A DNA stretch of 64,000 nucleotides from an uncultured Peptococcaceae bacterium (GTDB lineage Bacteria; Bacillota; Peptococcia; Peptococcales; Peptococcaceae). This document shows, in pieces, positions 57,831 through 64,000 of the stretch. The notes beneath the pieces were generated by a model, which had not been told where the DNA came from, ran no database searches, and was given only the letters and a program-made list of their open reading frames with translations. Position 1 is the stretch's first letter. Every line of letters starts with the position of its first letter. Location: contig URZX01000002.1 in NCBI GenBank assembly GCA_900552455.1, forward strand, positions 124,001-188,000, given 5' to 3'. Position numbers and translations under genes: made by a program.

Positions 57831-59534
57831 TTAGGTCAACTCCTTCTCCCGCTCGAATTCCTGGATGAGTTTGAGCAGGGTGATCTTTGTTGCTGCGGTG
57901 GTTTCACCGAGTCGGTTGGCGATCTCCTGGGCGGTGCGCATCTGGTCGTCGATGACCTGGTTGGCGTTGACGAGGAGCTCGCGCTTGACGGCGTTGAACT
58001 GCTCGCGCTGCTTTTCGCTGTCGGTGATGTCGACGATGAAGGCGACGTAGCGCGCGCTGTCGAGCGGCTGGATGGTCTGCTGGGTCCAGATGCCGAGGTC
58101 TTTGAAGGCGATCTTGAGGTTGCGGACGATCTCGCCTTTTTCAACGGTTTTGCGCATGTAGCGCACGTCAAAATAATCGCTGAGGAGGCTTCCGACTTCC
58201 ATGTGGTATGGGCCGAACATTTTCTCGATGTACGGATTCATCTGCAGGATGGTGTAATCTTTGTCGAACACGAGGATGCCGCTGGCGATGTTGTTGACGA
58301 CGGAGTTGGCGAAGGATTCGGCCTTGGCCTTGAGATAGCTGATGCACATGTCACGCGTGGCTTCGCCGCGCACAACGGCGGCACTTTTGGCGTAGCAGGT
58401 GTCGTAGCCGCAGGCGCCGCAGTTTAAGGTGATGGCGTCGGTATCCTTGAAGCAGGCGTCCATTTCGGCGCGCACGGCCTGGGCATCGACCTTTGGCTGC
58501 TCGTATTTGCGATTTTCGAAGGTTGATGTGATCGGCGGCACGCTGAGCTGGAAGGTTGGCAGGTAGATACGGTCGCCGTTGTACTGCTTGATGCGCAGGC
58601 AGCGCCCGAAGACGCTGTCGGGGATCATGATGTCGACGCTGGTGACGCAGCCGCTTTCGCAGGCCATGAGCTCGAGGAACTGGACTTCTTCGCAGAGGCC
58701 CTGGTCTTTTTTCTTGAGGATGTCGATGCAGGCTTCGACGCCGGAATACCACTCGACGGCGTTGCGATCGACGACGCCATCATCGATGAGGCGCGCGGAG
58801 AGGTTGCCGACGACGGAGAAGGCGTAACCGCCTTCAAATTCGATATAGTACGGATTTTCGGCGTCTGCGGCGCTACGCACGGCTGGGGTGTAGCGGATGA
58901 TGCGCTCGAGCTCGGAAAGTGTGATGAGATAGTCGATGTCTTCATCGTTCTGGCGGTTGTAAAATTCTGCGGGGCAGCTTGCTGCGTGCACGACCATGTG
59001 ATCTGGGAAGCGTTTCTTCAGATCCTTGGCGTGGAGCGAGGCGAGGCTTGTCAGCGGCAGCAGATGCTCGATCCATTCTGGATAGTGCTGCTCAACGAGG
59101 TTGACGATGACGGGACAATGGCTCGAGAGCACGAGCTTGTCGCTGGCGCGCACGTATTCCTTCACTTCGCGGATGACTTCTTCTTCGAGCACGTCGAGCT
59201 CTTCGATGTAGTCGAAGCCGATGTTGTAAGCTTTTTTGGCGAGCTCGATCGGCGACATCTTGGTGGCCAGGAGGGCCATTTCGCCGATGCTGAGGACGAG
59301 CGGCTTGCCTTCGTTGAGCGCGCGGATGACGAAGTCCATGTCGCTGATGATGCGCTTGGTCTTTTGCGGACACTCGCGGATGCAATCTCCACAGACGATG
59401 CAGGATTCTGTGATGATGCGCGCGCGTCCGGACGAAAATTCGATCGCATCAAGGGGACATTTTCTCAAACAGCGGTAGCAGTCGAGACAGTTTGAGTTGT
59501 CCTTGTTGACGATCGGAAATGGAAAATGTTTCAT
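57831..59534 (-). CDS. HsfB-like Fe-S/PAS hydrogenase-domain sensor
   Basis: A 567-residue soluble protein. It has a two-cluster ferredoxin domain (NCLDCYRCLRKCPLDAI and CIVCGDCIRECPQ) and a [FeFe]-hydrogenase large-subunit-like domain (SSHCPVIVNLVEQHYPE, CESGCVTSVDIM) lacking the full H-cluster motif set. A CGACGYDTCYAKS Fe-S motif and a C-terminal PAS domain (about 425-540) complete it. Such proteins are thought to sense redox state or hydrogen and signal to the adjacent phosphatase. It lies between a small ferredoxin gene and the phosphatase in one operon. Confidence 0.9.
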   Translation of the reverse strand: MKHFPFPIVNKDNSNCLDCYRCLRKCPLDAIEFSSGRARIITESCIVCGDCIRECPQKTKRIISDMDFVIRALNEGKPLVLSIGEMALLATKMSPIELAKKAYNIGFDYIEELDVLEEEVIREVKEYVRASDKLVLSSHCPVIVNLVEQHYPEWIEHLLPLTSLASLHAKDLKKRFPDHMVVHAASCPAEFYNRQNDEDIDYLITLSELERIIRYTPAVRSAADAENPYYIEFEGGYAFSVVGNLSARLIDDGVVDRNAVEWYSGVEACIDILKKKDQGLCEEVQFLELMACESGCVTSVDIMIPDSVFGRCLRIKQYNGDRIYLPTFQLSVPPITSTFENRKYEQPKVDAQAVRAEMDACFKDTDAITLNCGACGYDTCYAKSAAVVRGEATRDMCISYLKAKAESFANSVVNNIASGILVFDKDYTILQMNPYIEKMFGPYHMEVGSLLSDYFDVRYMRKTVEKGEIVRNLKIAFKDLGIWTQQTIQPLDSARYVAFIVDITDSEKQREQFNAVKRELLVNANQVIDDQMRTAQEIANRLGETTAATKITLLKLIQEFEREKELT

Positions 59535-59779
59535 TGTTCTCCCCCCAAAGCAATATCCACCAATCGGGGAACATCCTCTGGCGATACGTGTCCGTAGGTG
59601 ACGTTGTTCACTTCAACGTTGATCCCTTCCAGACAGCGTTTTTTGCAGAAGCAGCCCATGAGCTTGATCTTGTCGCTGGCGCCGCGTTCCTCGATCTCTT
59701 TCTGAAATACATGCACCAGATCTGGTGCGCCTTTGATATGGCAGGCACTGCCCATACAAATTTTGATCTCACTAGACAT
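59531..59779 (-). CDS. Small thioredoxin-like [2Fe-2S] ferredoxin
   Basis: An 82-residue TRX-fold ferredoxin with cluster cysteines in ICMGSACHIKG and MGCFCKKRCLEG. ATG 59779 follows AAAAGGTG. It overlaps the sensor gene by 4 nt and opens the sensor/phosphatase unit. It resembles the C-terminal part of NuoE/HydC and probably passes electrons or redox signals to the sensor. Confidence 0.85.
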   Translation of the reverse strand: MSSEIKICMGSACHIKGAPDLVHVFQKEIEERGASDKIKLMGCFCKKRCLEGINVEVNNVTYGHVSPEDVPRLVDIALGGEQ

Positions 59780-59838
59780 ATTATTCACCTTTTGCCCTCT
59801 GTCTCCTTAGACAATTTTCAATCGTTATTTTTTTTGTT

Positions 59839-59857
59839 GCAGGAAAAATTTTCCTGC
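59839..59857 (-). promoter_or_regulatory. 19-bp perfect palindrome upstream of the sensor unit
   Basis: GCAGGAAAA and TTTTCCTGC flank one A. It lies in the 200-nt space between the hydrogenase terminator and the small ferredoxin gene, and no T run follows on the minus strand, so an operator is more likely than a terminator. No convincing promoter pair was found. Confidence 0.6.
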
Positions 59858-59980
59858 TGCATAATATCATTTTACCATAACTCGTGGGATTTATCTGTTA
59901 ATTTTGAACATTTTTCCTGAAAAACGCTCAAAATTATGCAAAATTGCTCAGTTTTTCTGAACGGCTGGCGTTTTGGATGA

Positions 59981-60012
59981 AAAAAATGGGGAACCGCGAA
60001 AAACGCGGCCCC
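59981..60012 (-). terminator. Terminator of the hydrogenase operon
   Basis: GGGG-CCGCG pairs with CGCGG-CCCC (with two unpaired A's) and is followed by TTTTTT on the minus strand, 24 nt after the hydA stop. Confidence 0.85.
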
Positions 60013-60036
60013 CTGAGACAGGTGTGTCTGTGGTAA

Positions 60037-61797
60037 TCAATATTTATCCTGTGGGATGTAGTGGGTGTGCAGCTGATGATGAGCCAGTTCGCTGCCTGGT
60101 TCGCCGTAGTAGTCGCGATACAGCGCGAGCACGGACTGGTTCTCGTGAGATTTGCGGATCGGCATGTTCTTGTCGATCTCGTAGATGGCTTTCATTCTCT
60201 TCAGGAGCACCTGTTCGTCGCCATGGTGGTATGGCTGACCGGCGCCACCGATGCAGCCGCCCTTGCAGGCCATGACTTCGATGGCATGATAGCCGTTTGG
60301 ATTGCCTGCACGCACTTCATCGCAGAGGATCTTGGCATTGCCGAGGCCGTGGGCAACGGCGATCTTCAGAGGGATGCCGTCGACGTCGATGGTGGCGACG
60401 CGAATGCCTTCGAAGCCGCGGAGCTCTTCGAAATCGAGCTTAGGCAGTGGTTTGCCGGTCTGGATCTCGTAAGCGGTACGTACTGCTGCTTCGATAACGC
60501 CGCCGGTGGAGCCGAAGATGACTGCGGCACCGGTGGATTCGCCGAGTGGGTCGTCGAATTCAGATTCTGGCAGCTCTGCGAGGTTGATGTCTTTGAGCTT
60601 GATGAGTCGTGCGAGCTCGCGGGTGGAGAGAACGATGTCGACATCCGGATTGCCATTTTCGGAGAATTCCGGGCGGACGGCTTCGGTCTTCTTAGCGAGG
60701 CATGGCATGATGGAGACCATGACGAGCTTTTCACGAGGCACGCCGAGTTTTTCTGCAAGATAGTTCTTGACGACGGCGCCGAACATCTGCTGTGGCGATT
60801 TCGCGGTGGATGGATGCTGCAGCAGATCGGAATACTGGGTTTCGTAGAAGTTGGCCCAGGCTGGGCAGCAGGAGGTGAAGATCGGCAGTGGACCTTCTTC
60901 GCCGGCGAGGTGACGGCGCAGACGCTGCAGCAGCTCGGTGCCTTCTTCCATGATGGTCAGGTCGGCGGAGAAGTCGGTGTCGTAAACGTGGTCGAAACCG
61001 ATCATGCGCAGTGCGGTGACCATTTTGCCTGTCGCGATGGAGCCGGCTTCCATGCCGAATGGTTCGCCAATGGCGACGCGGACGGATGGCGCGGTCTGTA
61101 CGACGACGACTTTTTCAGGATCGGCGATGGCGTCGATGACATCCCAGGTGGCATCCTTCTGAACGAGGGCGCCGGTTGGGCAGACGGCAACGCACTGGCC
61201 GCAATGTACGCAGCGGGTTTCGAGCAGTGGGCTTTCGAACGCTGGCATGACGACGGCCTCAAAGCCGCGGCCAACGGCGGAAAGTGCGCCGACTTTCTGT
61301 ACTTCGTTGCACATGGTCTCGCAGCGACGGCACATGATGCACTTGTTCATGTCGCGCACGAGGGTGTAGGTATTGTCAAGTTTGTAGGTAGACTGGGATT
61401 TCCCGGTGATGCGGACGTCGTCGATATCGAGGCGTGCGGCAACTTCCTGCAGCTCGCAGTCACCATTCTTGAGGCAGGTGAGGCAGGCTTTTGGATGGTC
61501 GGAAATCAGGAGTTCCACAACGGTTCTGCGGGCGCGCAGGACGCGGGCGGAGTTGGTGATGACTTCCATACCTGGGGATACAGGGGTTGCGCAGGATGGC
61601 ATGAGGGCGCGTTTGCCCTTGACTTCGACAACGCAGACACGGCAGCTTGCTGGATGGTTGTCCATTTCTGTGCCATGCAGGTTCATATGGCAGAGCGTAG
61701 GGATCCAGATATCAAGTTTCTTGGCAGCGTCAAGGATGGTGCTGCCCGCTGGGACAGTGACTTCGCGGCCATTAATGGTTAAAGTTACATCGCTCAT
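60037..61797 (-). CDS. hydA: [FeFe] hydrogenase catalytic subunit HydA
   Basis: A 586-residue hydrogenase. It has an N-terminal [2Fe-2S] domain (CHMNLHGTEMDNHPASCRVC), a His-Cys [4Fe-4S] domain (HPKACLTCLKNGDCELQ), and two [4Fe-4S] clusters (CIMCRRCETMC, CVHCGQCVAVCP). The H-cluster domain has FTSCCPAW at 307-314, IMPCLAKKTE near 363 and VMACKGGCIGGAGQP. It is a multi-cluster HydA of the NAD-linked, trimeric (HydABC) electron-bifurcating or confurcating kind. It starts 22 nt after hydB. All H-cluster cysteines are present. Confidence 0.96.
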   Translation of the reverse strand: MSDVTLTINGREVTVPAGSTILDAAKKLDIWIPTLCHMNLHGTEMDNHPASCRVCVVEVKGKRALMPSCATPVSPGMEVITNSARVLRARRTVVELLISDHPKACLTCLKNGDCELQEVAARLDIDDVRITGKSQSTYKLDNTYTLVRDMNKCIMCRRCETMCNEVQKVGALSAVGRGFEAVVMPAFESPLLETRCVHCGQCVAVCPTGALVQKDATWDVIDAIADPEKVVVVQTAPSVRVAIGEPFGMEAGSIATGKMVTALRMIGFDHVYDTDFSADLTIMEEGTELLQRLRRHLAGEEGPLPIFTSCCPAWANFYETQYSDLLQHPSTAKSPQQMFGAVVKNYLAEKLGVPREKLVMVSIMPCLAKKTEAVRPEFSENGNPDVDIVLSTRELARLIKLKDINLAELPESEFDDPLGESTGAAVIFGSTGGVIEAAVRTAYEIQTGKPLPKLDFEELRGFEGIRVATIDVDGIPLKIAVAHGLGNAKILCDEVRAGNPNGYHAIEVMACKGGCIGGAGQPYHHGDEQVLLKRMKAIYEIDKNMPIRKSHENQSVLALYRDYYGEPGSELAHHQLHTHYIPQDKY

Positions 61798-61818
61798 ACT
61801 TCTCTTTCCTCCTATCTC

Positions 61819-63294
61819 TTAACCGATGAAGATCGCACCGAAGTTACATTTTTCAATGCAGGTACCGCACTTGATGCACTTGCTCTGGTCGATGGTGAAT
61901 GGGGAACGCAGAACACCGCTGATGGCATCGGCTGGGCAGTTGCGTGCGCAGAGGGAGCAACCAGCGCAGCGGGATGGGTCGATCTGGTAGCGGGTCATCT
62001 TGCGGCAGGTACCGGTTGGGCAGCGTTTGTCAACGACGTGGGCGACGTATTCATCCCAGAAGTTTTCCATGGTGGAGAGAACTGGGTTTGGTGCAGACTG
62101 CCCGAGTGCGCAGAGGGCGGTATCTTTCATCGTGTAGCAAATGCGTTTGAGTTCGTCAATGTGTTCCATCTTCCCACGACCATCGGTGATCATGTTCAGG
62201 ATCTCGGAGATACGACGGGTACCGATACGGCATGGGGTGCAGCGGCCGCAGGATTCTTCTTCGGAGAAGTGCAGATAGTACTTCGCGATGGAAACCATGC
62301 AGTCGTCTTCATCCATGACGATCATCCCGCCGGAGCCCATCATGGAGCCGATGGAGACGAGGTTGTCGTAATCGATCGGCAGATCGAGGTATTTCTCAGC
62401 GATGCAGCCGCCGGAAGGGCCACCGGTCTGAACGGCTTTGAATTTCTTGCCGCCCTTGATGCCGCCGCCGATCTCGTAGATGATCTCGCGCAACGTGGTG
62501 CCCATTGGTACTTCAACGAGGCCGACGTTGTTGACTTTGCCGGCGAGGGCGAATACTTTGGTGCCCTTGCTCTTTTCGGTACCGATCGAGGAGAACCATT
62601 TTGCGCCTTTGTTGATGATGGTTGGGATATTGGCAAAGGTTTCTACGTTGTTAACGTTGGATGGTTTGCCCATGAAGCCGCATTCTGCTGGATATGGAGG
62701 CTTGGTGGATGGTTCACCGCGTTTGCCTTCCATGGAGTGGAGCAGCGCGGTTTCTTCGCCGCAGACGAAGGCGCCGGCGCCGAGGGTGATCTCGATGTTG
62801 AAATCAAAATCGGTGCCCATGATGTTCTTGCCGAGCAAACCATATTCGGTCGCCTGCTCGATGGCGTGTTCGAGGCGGTTGACGGCGAGTGGATATTCGG
62901 CGCGGATGTAGATGCGCCCTTCGTGTGCGCCGATGGCATAGCCGCAGATGGCCATGGCTTCGAGCACGGAATGTGGGTCGCCTTCGAGGATGGAGCGGTC
63001 CATGAACGCGCCTGGGTCCCCTTCGTCGGCGTTGCAGATGACATATTTCACGTCGGCGTCATAGCCGGCAGCGATCTGCCATTTCTTCCCGGTTGGGAAG
63101 CCGGCGCCGCCGCGGCCGCGCAGTCCGGAATCAAGCACTTCCTGGACGACGTCGGCTGGGGTCATTTCAAAAAGGCACTTACCGAGTGCCATGTAAGCGT
63201 CGTGGGCAATGCAGTCGTCGATGTCGCGAGGATTAACGACGCCGCAGTTTCTGAGGGCAATACGCAGCTGCTGAACAGGCTTTTTCGTTTCCAT
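61819..63294 (-). CDS. hydB: NADH-linked hydrogenase subunit HydB (NuoF-like)
   Basis: A 491-residue flavoprotein with the NADH site GLRGRGGAGFPTGKKW, FMN loop CNADEGDPGAF, SLBB domain, and the NuoF [4Fe-4S] motif EESCGRCTPCRIGT. Two added C-terminal clusters follow (CAGCSLCARNCPADAI and CIKCGTCIEKCNFGAI). The N-terminal thioredoxin-like [2Fe-2S] domain found in many HydB proteins is missing here and is encoded by the preceding separate gene. ATG 63294 has AAGGAGGAGG. It transfers electrons between NAD(H), ferredoxin and HydA. Confidence 0.95.
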   Translation of the reverse strand: METKKPVQQLRIALRNCGVVNPRDIDDCIAHDAYMALGKCLFEMTPADVVQEVLDSGLRGRGGAGFPTGKKWQIAAGYDADVKYVICNADEGDPGAFMDRSILEGDPHSVLEAMAICGYAIGAHEGRIYIRAEYPLAVNRLEHAIEQATEYGLLGKNIMGTDFDFNIEITLGAGAFVCGEETALLHSMEGKRGEPSTKPPYPAECGFMGKPSNVNNVETFANIPTIINKGAKWFSSIGTEKSKGTKVFALAGKVNNVGLVEVPMGTTLREIIYEIGGGIKGGKKFKAVQTGGPSGGCIAEKYLDLPIDYDNLVSIGSMMGSGGMIVMDEDDCMVSIAKYYLHFSEEESCGRCTPCRIGTRRISEILNMITDGRGKMEHIDELKRICYTMKDTALCALGQSAPNPVLSTMENFWDEYVAHVVDKRCPTGTCRKMTRYQIDPSRCAGCSLCARNCPADAISGVLRSPFTIDQSKCIKCGTCIEKCNFGAIFIG

Positions 63295-63310
63295 AGTGTG
63301 ACCTCCTCCT

Positions 63311-63691
63311 TTACGCATTCACGTGACAGGTTTCGATGCGTGCGTCAACAGGTTCCTGTTTCATGACATACTGCTCGATGATGTCACGGGCGATCTTTTT
63401 GTCAACGTAGCCAAACATCACTGGATCGACGGCGATGCCGGCAACCTCAACGGTAGGCTCTGCATAGCAATAGCCCATGCAGCCTGTTGACTTGACTACC
63501 ACATTATCGAGGCCGTTTTCTTCAACGGCTGCTTCGATGGTGTCGAGCACGTCCTTGGAACCGGTAGCGATCGCGCAGGTGCCCATGGCTACACGTACTT
63601 CAACAGCACTTTCCTGGGCGTCCTGGGCAGCTTGCAATGCATCGTGTTTCGCCTTCAGTGCTTCGTAGGAATTCAAACGTTCGCTCATCAT
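63311..63691 (-). CDS. Thioredoxin-like [2Fe-2S] ferredoxin (HydB N-terminal domain as a separate gene)
   Basis: A 126-residue protein: a charged helix of ~35 residues, then a TRX-fold ferredoxin with Cys in MGTCAIATGSKD and STGCMGYCYAEP. The domain corresponds to the N-terminus of fused HydB proteins. The start overlaps the hydC stop by 4 nt and hydB begins 16 nt after its end, so all are coupled. It likely bridges electrons within the HydABC complex. Confidence 0.88.
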   Translation of the reverse strand: MMSERLNSYEALKAKHDALQAAQDAQESAVEVRVAMGTCAIATGSKDVLDTIEAAVEENGLDNVVVKSTGCMGYCYAEPTVEVAGIAVDPVMFGYVDKKIARDIIEQYVMKQEPVDARIETCHVNA

Positions 63692-64000
63692 ACATCCTCC
63701 TCTTCAATGTAGTAGCTCTGGATGATCTCTTTGACTTTGTCGCGGGTGACATGGCCGTAGACCTTGCCATCGATGGAGATGACTGGTGCCAGCGAGCAGG
63801 CGCCGAGGCAGTGCACCTGTTCGAGGGTGAACATGCCGTCTTCTGTCATCTGGCCGACTTCTACGCCGAGCTCGTCCTTGACAACGTCGAGGATGCGCTC
63901 GCCGCCTTTAACGAAGCAGGCGGTCCCCATGCAGACGGAGATGGTGTGACGGCCTTTTGGCTTCATCGTGAAGAAGGAATAGAATGTGACGACGCCATAG
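63688..64000 (-). CDS. hydC: HydC/NuoE-like [2Fe-2S] subunit (5' end beyond right edge)
   Basis: About 104 C-terminal residues are visible. The open frame continues past an internal Met: YGVVTFYSFFTMKPKGRHTI is the conserved NuoE segment, so the ATG at 63966 is not the true start. Cluster cysteines are in VCMGTACFVKG and CLGACSLAP, giving the NuoE pattern C-x4-C...C-x3-C. It carries electrons to the NuoF-like HydB. The N-terminal helical half lies outside the window. Confidence 0.93.
   Translation of the reverse strand, partial: YGVVTFYSFFTMKPKGRHTISVCMGTACFVKGGERILDVVKDELGVEVGQMTEDGMFTLEQVHCLGACSLAPVISIDGKVYGHVTRDKVKEIIQSYYIEEEDV

Overview
The window looks like a chromosomal segment of an anaerobic, fermentative member of the Bacillota (Firmicutes), probably Clostridia or Negativicutes, with a GC-rich genome. 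The supporting features are a T-box riboswitch, strong AGGAGG ribosome binding sites, consensus 17-bp-spaced promoters, the smc / radical-SAM / rnc gene order, and an NAD-linked [FeFe] hydrogenase operon with its sensor and phosphatase genes. The species cannot be named from the sequence alone. No rRNA, tRNA, CRISPR array, transposase or phage gene was seen.

Left part (1-13.4 kb): the 5' portion of smc, an Elp3-like radical SAM gene and rnc run leftward, with a NifX-like gene divergent from rnc. A HepT-MntA toxin-antitoxin pair follows, with a frameshift in the hepT poly-A tract. An amtB-glnB nitrogen operon comes next and has an intrinsic terminator in its leader. A type I restriction system (hsdR-hsdM-hsdS) then carries an AbiH-type phage defence gene lodged between two copies of the hsdS 3' end.

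13.5-28.7 kb: a LytTR two-component pair sits beside an ABC exporter operon that includes an unlisted 56-residue membrane peptide. A GntR (YtrA-like)/ABC operon has a clear promoter and operator. A phzF-family gene lies in a non-coding area with two degenerate hexanucleotide repeat arrays. A tryptophan-type T-box precedes a trpXYZ-like ABC importer. Xanthine phosphoribosyltransferase, an ECF S component, a CPBP protease and a membrane-anchored methyltransferase follow.

28.7-49.5 kb is the most unusual region. Three paralogous loci combine an AraC-type regulator, a Trep_Strep/MptD-type ECF S component and a CbiQ-type T component. Two of the three also have a tandem CbiO-type ATPase and a pair of exporter-fold ABC half-transporters of the YbtPQ/IrtAB kind. 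One locus carries TetR and DtxR regulators. A fourth, solitary half-transporter is split by a frameshift. Shared operator-like sequences and a dispersed terminator family link the loci. The likely role is uptake of metallophores or another scarce metal-linked compound; this is inference.

49.6-64 kb: a metallo-beta-lactamase-fold gene is followed by a two-component system driving an ABC operon with a permease/M1-peptidase fusion. The final block is a bifurcating-type [FeFe] hydrogenase operon (hydC, a separate thioredoxin-like ferredoxin, hydB, hydA). Downstream of it lies a second unit with a small ferredoxin, an HsfB-like Fe-S/PAS sensor and a SpoIIE-type phosphatase. The right edge cuts through hydC.
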